This document shows, one piece after another, positions 40,362 through 51,900 of a stretch of DNA of 64,000 nucleotides. A program made the position numbers and the translations under genes. Location of the stretch: contig CAJNDS010002068.1 of NCBI GenBank assembly GCA_905221605.1, positions 459,001 to 523,000 of the forward strand, written 5' to 3'. The stretch's first letter is position 1. Each line of letters begins with the position of its first letter. The notes beneath the pieces are model-generated. The model worked only from the letters and a program-made list of their open reading frames with translations. It made no database searches and was not told where the DNA came from. This DNA is from Symbiodinium natans (lineage: Eukaryota; Sar; Dinophyceae; Suessiales; Symbiodiniaceae).

Positions 40362-40420
40362 TTCAGATACTTGTCAGATACTTGTCAGATACTTGTCAGA
40401 TACTTGTCAGATACTTGTCT
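40362..40420. repeat. 11 bp minisatellite (TCAGATACTTG)n
   Basis: Five to six nearly perfect head-to-tail units. Confidence 0.9.
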
Positions 40421-40901
40421 TGCGTGCGTGCACAAGATGCTGGCTTGACATTTCCCAAAAAAACATGGCGTGGCCGCTAAGCAACGAGCCTGCATAGTGA
40501 TCAAGCATCTGCAGTCAACTGCGGAGTTTGAGCATACACAAGCAACTGCACAGTTGAAGCTTAGTTGCATAGCATGCAGGAAACTGGCTTGAGCAGCCCA
40601 AAGACCAACAACGCTTACAGCTCGATGCCGACCTATCTGACGTTAGCCACCTGACTCACAAAGACACATCCTCTACAATCAGCCACGCAGTCACATACAA
40701 CAGTCCCAAAACTTGAGACTCGCCTGGTAACTTCAAGGGCCGGCCGGTCATGATGTGAACAACCTTCGCCGCATCGCTGTTACCACCTTTAGGGGGTCCA
40801 ATTGACATAGGCATACTGCGCCTTGCCTCCCAGAAATGAATCTGTGGGGACATGACTGCAGAGCCCTTGACAAGTGTGGCTTCAGGATAACTTAAAGCAT
40901 A
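40421..40901. other. Unassigned unique block
   Basis: A minus frame at 40656-40853 is open without a recognised domain. Confidence 0.3.
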
Positions 40902-40961
40902 AAACCCTAAACCCTAAACCCTAAACCCTAAACCCGAACCCTAAACCCTAAACCCTGAACC
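40902..40961 (-). repeat. Telomeric array, left arm of a C-exon-G block
   Basis: Eight units, CCCGAA and CCCTGAA variants. Confidence 0.9.
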
Positions 40962-40977
40962 ATAAGCATGCACCCTT

Positions 40978-41027
40978 TAGGGCCGATGATCAAATCGATG
41001 ATTTGAGCCCTTGTCGCAGCGGAATGC
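40978..41027 (-). CDS. Short possible exon between inverted arrays
   Basis: Acceptor CGTGCCTTAG| then AFRCDKGSNHRFDHRP then stop. Weak: short and without a clear donor. Confidence 0.3.
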
Positions 41028-41088
41028 CTAAGGCACGTCCCAAGCATGAGATTGCACTGTTGGCCTACTTTGCTTTTGCCCTGGCCCG

Positions 41089-41179
41089 TTTAGGTTTAGG
41101 GTTTAGGGTTCAGGGTTTAGGGTTGAGGGTTTAGGGTTTAGGGTTTGGGGTTTAGGGTTTAGGGTTTAGGGTTTAGGGT
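41089..41179 (+). repeat. Telomeric array, right arm
   Basis: Thirteen units with TTCAGGG, TTGAGGG, TTTGGGG. Confidence 0.95.
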
Positions 41180-41747
41180 CTCACCCTTCTCTAGTTGGGC
41201 TGCTCTCGCCCCCAGGAAATGGGCACAACAGATCAACATGTTGAGAAGGAAACCTCTATTTTCTCCATATTGAACGCCGAACCTCTGTATTCCCCCTATA
41301 CTTGAATCCAATTAAAAACCGGATAGCTCGGATAACCCCACCCGTCAATGTTGTTACCAGCAGCACAGGATATGCAACAGGGAGTGAAGAAGCGCGTGTG
41401 CACGAATGAATGTAAGTGATATGCGTATACAGAGGAAATGCCAAAATTGCCCCAATTGTTGCGCGCAATGGATTTTTCGAAAAAGGAATCATAATATCAG
41501 TGACAACGTTACTGGGCTGAAGATGGATGGTGTCGTGATGTGCACTTCCATGAAGGCACTGTTGGACTTCTCGACAATGAGATCAGCTTACACGTCTAGA
41601 TAAGTCGGTCGCCTGTTATTCAAGGCGCTTGCCCCGGGAAAGATCGCGTGTCGTTCTTCGATCTGCGCACTCCAAAACTCCGCTCATAACAGCTCTCTTC
41701 TCCCAAAGCGCTCGTATTCGAGGGAAGAGAAGGCCCCGTGCCCGCAA

Positions 41748-42158
41748 GTGAAGGGCAGGAACTGCAGCCCCGGCAGGGACCGTGAGGGCCAGGTGACGTC
41801 AGAGACCAAGGAGCTCAAGAGACGAAGCCAAGTCAAAGCCAGACACCACGAAGCCCGAGACGGAGATCCCTGCAGCCCCCAGCGGTCGCTCTCAAGAGCG
41901 TCACAGTCACGGCGACCGAGGACAACTTGGAAGAACCCACGATACGCGCGAGGTCCCGAGGCGCTGATCTCGTCGAGGGATGCATCGCCCAGCCGATCTT
42001 TCGATGCGGAGCTCCTTAATTACGTCCTGTGTGGGGCATGGCCCGTCCACGTACGGCGTGAAGCAGCCACAGCTCCGAAGCTGGGGCTGTGGAAGCCATC
42101 GCTGAGCAAGAGAAAGCTTTTTCTGGCCAAGGCAGCGAGACCTGGAGAACAGGTGTGA
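41748..42158 (+). CDS. Arg/Ser-rich open frame, uncertain
   Basis: 136 codons: LKRRSQVKARHHEARDGDPC, SPQRSLSRASQSRRPRTTWK, SFDAELLNYVLCGAWPVHVR. SR-like composition. The opposite strand is partly open (41907-42287). No start context or family to confirm it. Confidence 0.35.
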   Translation: MKGRNCSPGRDREGQVTSETKELKRRSQVKARHHEARDGDPCSPQRSLSRASQSRRPRTTWKNPRYARGPEALISSRDASPSRSFDAELLNYVLCGAWPVHVRREAATAPKLGLWKPSLSKRKLFLAKAARPGEQV

Positions 42159-42664
42159 ACTTGAGTATGGGTGCTGCTGAAACACCATAGCAGCGTTGCT
42201 GTGCGAAGATGATATGTGGAGGAAGGTCAAACTCCTGTAAGGCAGAGTACTACAGCTCTTGCCCCTCCAGACCCTTGACTTGTTCATCCAAAAACAACAT
42301 ATCAGACATCCAGCCCCTCAGAAACAGTACTACTGCAGCAAACGGAAGCCCACGAGTCTTAGTGCCCGGAAGAGTCTCCCCTGAACTCAATGCACCTGAA
42401 CCCTGATGATCCCCAAGCTCCCCCAATCTCAGGAAACGCAGAAGCTTCGAGCTGCACAGCCTTGCCGCTTTGGCCTCGCACCTCGTGCGCTGCACTCCAG
42501 ATTAGCTCACATTTTGCCGGGCGAATTAAGAGCATGCAAGTGTCATTCGGCCGTCTACTTGCCTGCATGTTTGCCTGCAGCATCTGAGACCCTGCAAATT
42601 AAGTCGAACTCCATGGCTTTCGAGTCGTCACGCTCTTCTGGTGGCAGTGAAGAAGGTCAGCGAG

Positions 42665-43020
42665 TCAGCATCCTCCTCGTGAGCTCGCACCGTAAGGTTT
42701 CACGTGCCAGTTCAAGTGGGCACCATGTCCCGCTGAGCGTGCGAAGGGGCATTCCGTTTCCGGGTATCCCTTGTGCCCATGCTGGTACACAGGAGCTCCA
42801 CTCAAAACCTGACGCATGAGCCATAATTTCCCGTCGAGCGTGCAGTTCGGATTGAAGGTGCCAATGCCAAGGGCCTCTTTGAGCTTCTCCGTCGCTTCCG
42901 AATCAACCTTCTGCCCATCAACTTTCCCAAGATCAGGGAGGGTGCCGGCGACTTCTTCAGGTACCTGGAAGGCACCCCGCGGATAAACGCTATCACAGCA
43001 ACCAGCATTCACGCGCGCTC
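42665..43020 (-). pseudogene. Diverged TPR gene fragment (third copy)
   Basis: Reads VPEEVAGTLPDLGKVDGQKV, the start of a KLC-type TPR unit equivalent to VAKTLHELGTVRRNMG in the intact gene, then loses the frame. It is the most diverged of three fragments. Confidence 0.55.
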
Positions 43021-43560
43021 AACACCTCTAATGGCGTGACACAAGGGGCATGCCAACCCCATCATCGCTCCGTGTAATCTGAACGTAGATGCAAGATGGA
43101 TGGATCAACAAGTACATGGACCATACACGTATGCGTGGATGTATGCATACATACATATACAGAAAACGATGAGTATCATTGAGCAAGGTGGCCTTCGAAC
43201 TGCGGTCCAGCTCGTCCTGAAACGAACAGGACTTGGGTTTCGGGACAGCATTGAGAACCTGAAACGGCCAGTTCCTGCTCGAGGTGTGTCACCCGGTTTA
43301 ATGTGGCCTAGGTCAAACTCAGAGGCATGAAGGCATGAAAGGCACCAGTTCTGCTGTAGGCAGTCGTCCTTCTCATCGGCGTGTCCCGTGGAGCAGTTGA
43401 CGGGAAGCTCGGTTTCAGAGTGTCCCTTGCGCTCACGAACTTGCTCCAACTCATGGAGGGTGTCGGCGACCCGTTCAAGTACCTGGAAGGCACCCCCCCA
43501 CACACCAAACGGTTCTTTTCGGAGCATGGTTACGGTTAAAAGCTATCACAGCAACCAGCA
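43021..43560 (-). pseudogene. Decayed TPR gene copy 1 with 3-prime flank
   Basis: Contains VADTLHELEQVRERKGHSET (one broken TPR unit) and a 3-prime flank with GGTTTCGGGACAGCATTGAG. It is a direct duplicate of 43568-44110 at a 541-547 bp offset, more than 90% identical by eye. The flank also resembles 44890-45000 beside the intact TPR gene, so the duplication included sequence beyond the stop. Confidence 0.7.
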
Positions 43561-43567
43561 GGCGCAC

Positions 43568-44160
43568 TCAACACCTCTAGTGGCATGACACAAGGGGCAT
43601 GCCAACCCCATCATTGCTCCCTGTAATCTGAACGTAGATGCAAGATGGACGGATCAACAAGTACATGGACCATACACGTATGCGTGGATGTATGCATACA
43701 TACATATACAGAAAACGATGAGTATCATTGAGCAAGGTGGCCTTCGAACTGCGGTCCAGCTCGTCCTGAAACGAACAGGACTTGGGTTTCGGGACAGCAT
43801 TGAGAACCTGAAACGGCCAGTTCCTGCTCGAGGTGTGTCACCCCGATTAATGTGGCCTAGGTCAAAATAGAAGCATAAACAGGCACCAGATCTGCTTTAG
43901 TCAGTAGTCCTTCTCATCGGTGTGTCCCGTGGAGCAAATGACGGGAAGCTCGGTTTCAGAGTGTCTCTTGCGCTCACGAACTTGCTCCAACTCATGGAGG
44001 GTGTCGGCGACATGGTAATACCCAGCCGTTCCAAAGACGGCCTGCTTCATGCTCAGGGACTCCGAGAGGTTCTTCTCGGCCCCTTCCAAGTCGCCCTTCT
44101 CCGCGCACACTTTGCCAAGATCGTGGAGGGTCCCGGCGACCTCTTCAGGGGGCGCAGGCA
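43568..44160 (-). pseudogene. Decayed TPR gene copy 2 with 3-prime flank
   Basis: Better preserved than copy 1: VAGTLHDLGKVCAE, KGDLEGAEKNLSESLSMKQA, VFGTAGYYHVADTLHELEQV, then frame loss. The upstream end is cut at 44160-44178 by a telomeric array. Confidence 0.7.
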
Positions 44161-44177
44161 GGTGTCCACAGCCGCCC

Positions 44178-44204
44178 CACCCTAAACCCTAAACCCCAAA
44201 CCCC
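44178..44204 (-). repeat. Short telomeric array truncating the TPR fragment
   Basis: Three to four units, last two CCCCAAA. Confidence 0.85.
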
Positions 44205-44221
44205 ATTAGCACCCAGAAGCT

Positions 44222-44290
44222 CTCAAGACCCCTGCGGGCTGGCCGCACTGAGCAGGTTGGAAGTGACAAAGGGCAGGCCAACCCTACTAT
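44222..44290 (-). CDS. Possible exon between inverted telomeric arrays
   Basis: Two minus frames are open after TATTTCAG|; one reads VGLPFVTSNLLSAASPQGS then stop. Strand is likely, frame is not settled. Confidence 0.35.
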
Positions 44291-44302
44291 CACTACTGAA
44301 AT

Positions 44303-44464
44303 AGGGTTTAGGGTTTAGGGTTTAGGATTTGGGGTTTAGGGTTTAGGGTTTAGGGTTGGCTTAGGGTTGGCTTAGGGTTTGGTGGCACTAGAGTGCATGC
44401 TTATGGTTCGGGGTTTAGGGTTTAGGGTTTACGGTTTACGGTCTAGGGTTTAGGGTTTAGGGTT
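44303..44464 (+). repeat. Two adjacent telomeric arrays
   Basis: 44303-44380 (with TTGGCTTAGGG units) and 44407-44464 (with TTTACGG units), separated by 26 bp. Confidence 0.9.
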
Positions 44465-45066
44465 ACCAAAACCTGGCCCTAGTGCTCGAACCGGCAGCCT
44501 TCAACACAACCGATACACCACTGTGAGAAGAGATCTATAAATGTGGGCGTTTGGTTTGTTAAATCTTCTTCTATGATTATGCCTTGATGTTCATACCGAC
44601 AAGCTCAACGGATGCATATGGAAATGAAATAGACAAGTATGTTGCTACCGACAGAAACAAATACACAGCTAAACAGATAGAAACCTTGATACATGGACAG
44701 ACAGATAGGTATATCAACACAAAACTGTTTTTATATATGAGACAGCTAAATGGCTGGACAGATAGATAGATGAAAAGAACATGCGTGCCCGCATGTATAA
44801 ATATACAAATATATATATATATATATGTATCTATATATACACACACCAAGGCACAAAGGTGTCTGTGTGTGTGTGTGTGTTTATGTCTTCATGATGAAAA
44901 AGCTCCAGCCGAGTATCACTGAGGAAGATGACCCTGCAACCGCGCCCGTCTGCATCCTGAACCGATCAGGCTTTGGGTTTCGGGACACAGGAGTGTTTTC
45001 TGCTGAGGGGGGCCTCGTTTAAGGCCCACCCCAGGCCCAAAGCGAGGAACGACAAACGCAAGCTGC
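44465..45066. other. Unassigned block, TA and GT repeats; TPR-gene 3-prime flank
   Basis: TATATA at 44809-44826 and (GT)n at 44863-44880. From 44890 the sequence is related to the flanks of the two decayed TPR copies. Confidence 0.5.
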
Positions 45067-46930
45067 TTAGGAGTCCTTCTCGGCGCCTTCAGCGTCCTTC
45101 TCCTTCACAGCTAACCCGAGCCTGTGAAGCAGGAAGGCAGCCTCTAAATGCGCACCATCTCCATAGAGAGCCCGCTGCTTTCTGAGGGATTCTGTCAGGC
45201 TCGCCTCAGCCGCTTCCAGATCTCCCCTTTGCAGGAAGACTTTGCCGAGCGAACTCTGCGCGTCTGCAATCAGGTGCTTGAGGGAATCACCACGACCTTT
45301 TGGCAATGCTTTCCACATCATGCTAAGGGATTCGGTCAAGCTCTTCTCCGCAGAATCCAGATTGCCCAGCTGCCAGAAGACTTTTCCAAGCGAGTGAAGC
45401 GTCATGGCGATTTCCTCGTCCGCAGCCGTATGCAGGGTCCGCCTCATCGCCAGGCACTCTGCCAAGTTGCCCTCCGCCGCCTTGAACAGGCCCATGTTCC
45501 TACGCACCGTGCCAAGCTCATGAAGAGTCTTGGCGACTTGCTCGTGCGCAGCGTCTCCATACACAGCCCTCTTCATGCTCAGGGCCTCTTCAAGATTCTG
45601 CTCCGCGGCGTTGAGATCACCCTCGCACTGAAAGACGTTGCCAAGCTCATGTAGAGCTTGGGCGACCTCAGCATGGGCAGCATCGCCATGGATCGCTCGC
45701 ATCATGCCGAGGGACTCCTTCCCGTCCTTCTCCGCAGCTTTTGGGTTGCCGGTCTCGCACCAGATCGATGCAAGGTGCCCGAGGGTTCGGGCCACGTCCT
45801 CCTGCGCTGCGTCTCCGTAAAGGCCCCGCCTCATGCTCAGGCACAGCTTCAGGTGCTTTACCGCATCTGGCAGATTGCCTCTTTTCTGGCAAACCACACC
45901 AAGCCATTCAAGAGTGAATGCGACGTCCGGGCACTTGCGGTTTCCGGACATGCTCAGGGACTTTCTGAGGTTCGTTTCTGCAGCTTTAAGTTTCCCCAGC
46001 TCCTTATACGCTGCACCAAGCAAACGGAGGGTGTCGCTAACTCGCAGGTCAGAACGACTTCCATAGATAGCTTGCCACATGCTGAGAGCCTCTGCAAAAT
46101 ACTTCTGCGCAGTTGATGTGGCTCTTCTTTCCCAGAAGACTAAGCCAAGTGAGTGAAGTGTGATGGCGACATGCATGTTGGAACCTCGACAGACGGATCG
46201 CTTGAGGCGGAGGGCTTCGGTGAAGCTCTTCTCTGCGGAATCCAGATCGCCCTTCAAGAAGTTGACCTGCCCAAGCTCCTTGAAGGCAATCGACCTGACG
46301 TACGGAGAATCCTGTGATTGCTGCAGATACTTCTCCACGGCCCTTGCGGCTGTCTGGTAGCGTTTGGAGAAGCGGCACTGCAAGCTGAACACCAGCACCT
46401 TCTTAGCTGCCACATTTCCATCAGCTTCATATGCATGTTGAGCTCCGCCTATGACCGAGGCTAACTTCTTGGCATTGCAGGGATCAAAAATCTCCTTGTC
46501 TTCAAGGGCGACTTCGAGCCATTCCAGACAGCCCACGTCGTGACGAGCCAATGGCTCGGTGGCCTTTCTGGGCTCTTCGGGCTTTCCTGCAGCACTCTCC
46601 TGAACATCCTGAATGTCGTCACCTAGATCGAAGCGCACACTCTTCCTGCACTCCTGCTTCGGCACAAGGTCCGACTGGTTTCGCACTTCCGGGCCAAGAG
46701 GCGGAGACAGGTAACACTCCTTGTAGGGCACGCTGCTGGAGCTGGAAGCTTGCTGCGTCGCCTGTTTTTTGTCACGCTTCTGACATCAGGAACCACACCT
46801 ACCTGACCTAGCTGGCAGCACAACTGCTAGGAGCACAAACCTTCCAAGCATTGCGCTCCTCGTCGGTCCTTACCGTGGCCTCTGCATGGTTGGACGCTTC
46901 TGTCCGCTCTGTGTCACTCCCACACGGCAT
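45067..46930 (-). CDS. Kinesin-light-chain-type TPR repeat protein, two exons
   Basis: Predicted 600 residues. Exon 1, 46930-46841: ATG then MPCGSDTERTEASNHAEATV, RTDEERNAWK (30 codons). Intron 46780-46840, 61 bp, GT-AG. Exon 2, 46779-45067: KRDKKQATQQASSSSS then VPYKECYLSPPLGPEVRNQS and on to a TAA. Lengths 90 and 1713 bp are both multiples of three. About nine full 42-residue repeats plus a partial one follow a helical N-terminal region, for example TLHELGTVRRNMGLFKAAEG and ALHELGNVFQCEGDLNAAEQ, with the conserved L-G, A-E and L-S-M positions. Such repeats bind proteins; the partner is unknown. The first in-frame exon-2 residue is Val (GTG), so without exon 1 there is no good start nearby. 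Further upstream exons are possible. Repeat copies lie downstream at 42.7-44.15 kb. Confidence 0.85.
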
Positions 46931-47003
46931 CTGCTCCTGAGCAAATCCGCGCTCCACATCAGCAGCACAATGCTGGAGTCTGACACGATGCTGCAGCTGG
47001 GCT

Positions 47004-47090
47004 TAAACCCTAAACCCTAAAAACCCAAAAACCCTAAACCCCAAAAACCCCAAACCCCAAAAACCAAAAGCCAAAAACCAAACCCTAAGC
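47004..47090 (-). repeat. Decayed telomeric array upstream of the TPR gene
   Basis: AAACCCCAAA and AAAAACC variants dominate after two clean units. It lies 74 bp upstream of the predicted start codon. Confidence 0.8.
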
Positions 47091-47303
47091 CCCTTGGCAA
47101 AGACTGGCTGCAGCTGCGCAGCGCCTTCCTGTGGACAGTCCCCAGCGCATGCGGCAGTAGATGCTGTAACGGTGCAGCTGGCATCGGATGCACCAACCAT
47201 GTCAGGAATGTCAGGGATGTCCTGCAAACACAGACCAAACTCACAGGGAAACGCCGAATCTCAACAGCGACTGAACAGAAAACATGTCTCATGTGGGGTT
47301 TTA

Positions 47304-47371
47304 TGATGTTAGGGGTGCCTTATTGAAATCCTTGTTATAAGGGGATCCTCCTATTATCGGAACCCCCATGC
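47304..47371. mobile_element. Short repeated element, possible introner-like
   Basis: TTAGGGGTGCCTTATT, then TTGTTATAAGGGG, then CCTATTAT and CCCCC; similar in order and spacing to 23311-23396. Confidence 0.4.
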
Positions 47372-47652
47372 CTTTTTCTTCTATTTTCACAGCACAAGAC
47401 AGCATCGTGTCCTCCTGAATTTGTCTTCGAAAGTCGGGCATGGCTCAATGGCACAGGTGCAGGCCCGATACAACCAATTTGGTTTCCCTAGGTGCCATCA
47501 ATGCAGCAGCATGCGTAGCGCCTGGCTCTTGCCGTGTACATGCAAGGACTACAGGCTATGCGCATCCACAACAAATTTCCCCTCATATTTTGTGGAGCCA
47601 GATCCTGAGAGCCGGCCCACAGCGCAAAAGGCATCACTGAGATTTACATGTC
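47372..47652. other. Possible plus-strand exon, unassigned
   Basis: Plus frame 47421-47666 reads ARYNQFGFPRCHQCSSMRSA, WLLPCTCKDYRLCASTTNFP. Cysteine-rich and could be coding, but no family recognised. Confidence 0.35.
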
Positions 47653-47678
47653 GCCCTAAACCCTGAACCCTTAACCCC
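47653..47678 (-). repeat. Minimal telomeric array
   Basis: CCCTAAA, CCCTGAA, CCCTTAA. Confidence 0.75.
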
Positions 47679-48928
47679 AGAGGCCAGCAAGGCAGACGTC
47701 ATCAGATAAGGAATGCTGTATTGTCCTCATTCTGAATATTATTTGAATTGGGGTTGCATGTCTCTGGTTTGTCGCTTATACTAGCGGTGTCCTTCCTAGC
47801 ACTGGTGCTATGATCGCCAACGCTGTTGATGTAACCAGTACAAACTGCTTGCCACCGGGGATGCTGTTGAGTCCTCCCCGAAAACCCATCGGAGGTTTCA
47901 GACACAGCACTTCAAGCCAGAAAAAAGCACAATAAGAGCCTGAAGCCTCAGAGCCTTCAAAAGCCGTAAAGATTCAGGCCACGACATTGCTTCCTCTACG
48001 CAGTGCCAATGTAAAGCCAGACAAATCTAGCTGCTCATAAGCAGCTACAAACTGTCACCACGCCTGGCTTTCCGGACCAACTCAGAGAAATCCTGGGAAT
48101 CGAAATCGAGTCTAGAGGACAAGGGTGTGTGTGCCGGAACATGTTGGAGCCGATTTTGGCGCGCCTGGCTGCAGCAACGCATGATGATCGGTCTGTCTGC
48201 TTTGCAGGACAGCCCTTCAACCTGCATCCCAACTAATTACTGGACTTTTGTAGCCACCCTGCACCAAAGAGCACACGGTGTTGGAAGATGGCGGCGACAA
48301 CTGTGAGCACGAAGAGGCAGAGGAAAGCTGGATGCCGCGTGAATGTAAAGCTCTCCAAGGATGTGGCTGCGAAAGCATTCTCAAGCCTAGAATGGTCTTG
48401 ATTGATTGCAAGGTTTACAAACGGAGCACCAGAACAAGCTATTATGCTGCCCAACTTCTTGTGTTCATGTGTGGGGGGGGGGGGGGTGTTGCATGTTTGT
48501 GTGTCTGCGCGTGTCCACATGCGCAGAACCGTGCTCGATCACTTTGCACGAAGCCGTGAACCTGCACACTGCCATAACCCGAAACAATCTCAATCAAGCC
48601 ACAAAACTGTTCCCCACGTTTTTTCTGTCTCCATGCCACTTGCAGATATGCATCTATGTATACGCGTATGCATGCTTGTAGTCACCTTTACATATTACCT
48701 ACGTACGAGTACGTGATATGTACTTGTACTCATGACTGGCCGGCCGGCTCGTTCCATGTGAGTCCAAACAAGCGAGCCAGAATGGGATAGTGGGCGGGCG
48801 GATACATTCTACTAAAGACCCTAGAAGCCAACAAGCTGCACAACACTGAAAATAAATCCACAGACCTGAAACCACGAATATGGGGCCTTCAATAATTCGA
48901 GTAGAGTTTAGTCATGCAGGCCTCTTTT
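47679..48928. other. Unassigned array-free block
   Basis: G-run at 48473-48486. GCCAAGAAGCTGCACAACAC at 48935 is nearly repeated at 48829, pointing to a local duplication. No supported gene. Confidence 0.35.
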
Positions 48929-51900
48929 TTAAGAGCCAAGAAGCTGCACAACACTGAAGATCAGCAGTCCGCAGCCGAAGGCCGCGGCTGCCCGCAGAAA
49001 GCCAGGCTTGAGGCTCTTGTCGAGACGTCGGACACATCGAAGCAAGTAGGGATATGCTGCCTGAGGTTTAGGGTTTAGGGTTTAGGGTTTAAGGTTTAGG
49101 TTTAGGGTTTTGGGTTTTTGGGTTTTAGGGTTTTAGGGTTTTAGGGTTTAGGGTTGAGGGTTTATTTGTTTAGGGTTTAGGGTTTGGTTTAGGGCTTAGG
49201 ATCCGGAAGCAGGAACAACCGTACTGAGGGTTGGGTGATAGGGTTCCGGGACCGAAAACGGCAACAAGCACCATCAAAATCGCCACGTAAAAACGGGTGC
49301 TTCTCATGCGCCCAGCGGCAGGGTACACCAGCATGAAGAACAGGAATTCAATCAGCATTACGACCGTATACTCGAAGTCAGATCCATAGCCAAGTGCGTG
49401 AAGCGAAGGCCTTCCGGCCCAAGAAACGGGGGCAAACGACAAGGTCCAGGGGAACATGGCTAGCAGACAGACCTCAGTGCTTCGACGAATGTATCGAAGA
49501 AGATTGTGCTTTCGTAGTGTTCGAATGACGCAATAAAGTGCAAAAAGATCTGCGGAGTAATTCCATCGCAAGGCACAGCATAAGGTATATCAGTCACGTC
49601 CCCAAGGTCTTCGACGACCGCGGCACGCATTGGGCCTTGCACATACTTGTTGAACTCTTCCAGGCAATCTTCATGGCTCGCGAAGCCCGTCACGGAGCGC
49701 ACAGCTAGACGAGCTGCGTAGGTCAACGATAAGTCGATGAGCTCCTCGAGGTGCAACGAATTCTGGGCTTACGGTGGTGCACCAAAATCCTAAACCCTAA
49801 ACCCTAAACCCTAAACCCTAAATACATGGCATCCATGTCGTTTTTGGAGCTCTGAAGGTGCACCCGGCCAACATAGCGAAGCCGCATCGAGGAACCCCGC
49901 AGCATCCAGACATACTGCACTATTCCGTGATCATCCACAATCGAAAAGCTCTCACTGAGCTGAGGGAATGATTCTTCAGCCCTATGCGAGCCTGTGGGAC
50001 TTACCTCGAACCTTCCTAGTGTTGGATGAATCCTCTCTTCAGCTGTCGGGTGTCAGGCCCTAAACACACCCCACAAAAGGGGCCTCAACAATAAGAATGG
50101 GATTTGGGATGGGCGGGATTATATGTTACGTAATCAGGTCTGGGGATTAGGTTTTGGATTCGGTCTAGGGTTTAAGGTTAAGGGTTTCGGGTTTTTGGGG
50201 TTTAGGGTTTAGGGTTTGGGGTTTGGGGTTTAGGGTTTAGGGTTTAGGGTTTGGGGTGTAGGGTGTAGGGTGTAGGCTTTAGTTTCACTTCCACCGCGTA
50301 TACGAAACCCGGCCCTGAAGGCTCGAGAGTGGGGGCGGACTCCTGCCGCTCGTCCTCGCCTGACTCCTCCACCTTTAAGGGCTTAGGGTTTCGGGTTTAG
50401 GGTATATGGTTTAGGGCTTAGAGTTTAGGGGTTTAGGGTTTCGGGGCTTAGGGTAGGTAGGTTTGGGTGCAGGCTGGAAGCATTTGGGAGCTCTACCCAG
50501 ACTAATCCGAGACTTGGCTTTTCATTCTCTCTCGAACATCCAACCCGACGGAAAAAACAGAAACCATGACTGGGAGAACTTGGGCCACTTCGATGGGCAC
50601 CGTGATCATGGGATCCTCCAGTCCGTCGAACAGCTCCGCGACTTGAGCCTGCAAACTGTGGTCCGAGCATTTTCGTTCGTAACTTTTCGTCCTTGCTTTC
50701 AGTGCTTACGCGTTTGTAAGCTGGTACATCGGGCGGAAGTATTGCATGACTGGAGTCTTGCCGTGTGTGTCGAGGAGAATGGCAAAGCCCTACCTGAAAC
50801 ATGTCAGGCACACAATCCAGCCTGCAGGCTTCAACATTATGTTGTGACGACATTGACTTGGCTCGCAAGACAAATGCAAGGGTTTGCCGCAAAAGTGACA
50901 GGGCTACAGTTCAAAGCTGCGCGAGCGAAGAGGCTTCTCTAGTTCTTGAACTCCTTCGACCGGCGGGTGGCATTACCGACGTGGTCCATGGGAGCAACTA
51001 TGGGCTCACCGTATGCTTCATACTGAAAATGTATAGAGATCACCGTTCTTCAGGCTCCTATTGTTAGGTAAGCCTGCGAGGATGTGGGGCGGAGGGGCCT
51101 CGATGGCTGAACGGTCGCTCTCCACAGTGCACTTGGCATTGCGCACATCGAAAGACTTCATGCTTTCCAGCATATCTCGGTGTCCGTCCAGCTTCTTTTG
51201 AAAGGAGACAATGCCGACCATGATCGGTGGCAGACAGAAGAGAAGATAAGCTTGACTTGCCGCCGCATACCCACAGAACCGCTTCAGACCGAATACAAGC
51301 GCGCTGCCTGCAACTCCTGAGAGCTTGCTGGGGTCATTGACACCGAAACTGGGTTCAGACTCCGTGAAGACAGCGACGAGACGAGCTGAAACGTAAGAGA
51401 GCAACATGGTCGTCAGCAGCCACGGAGTAAGCCACAGTGGCACAACCCGCAGATTCTTGAGACCGTTTCCTTTGAAGAAGATCGACAGCTCAAAGTTGCA
51501 CCAGAGCCTTGCGAGTTGCAACGGGGTCAGGGAGCATGAAGCGCTTGAACTGCAACGTGTAAACCTTCAGACACATTCAGACCCGTAGTTTTTCAAGCTT
51601 CCTACTCAATGTTGCTCAAAACATGTGACACTAAGGGGCCGCTCGTAGTATGACTTGTCCCACAGGACGAGCAAATCACAGGAGTTTGCCACAATCGTGG
51701 GCAAGCCTGCGATCCCTGCAGCCTTCGTTGTCTCATCGGTTTGGTCCACGCAGAGCCTGTCCAGCCAGAAGCGGGGTCCCCAGATTCCGCAAGTGAAGTG
51801 CTGCCCAAAGAAGAAGACCAAAAAGAAGACTGCGACTGGCAGGTCCAGCAGGAGAGGGAACATGACGTGGATGGACATGTCGGGAAAAACCAGCATAAGG

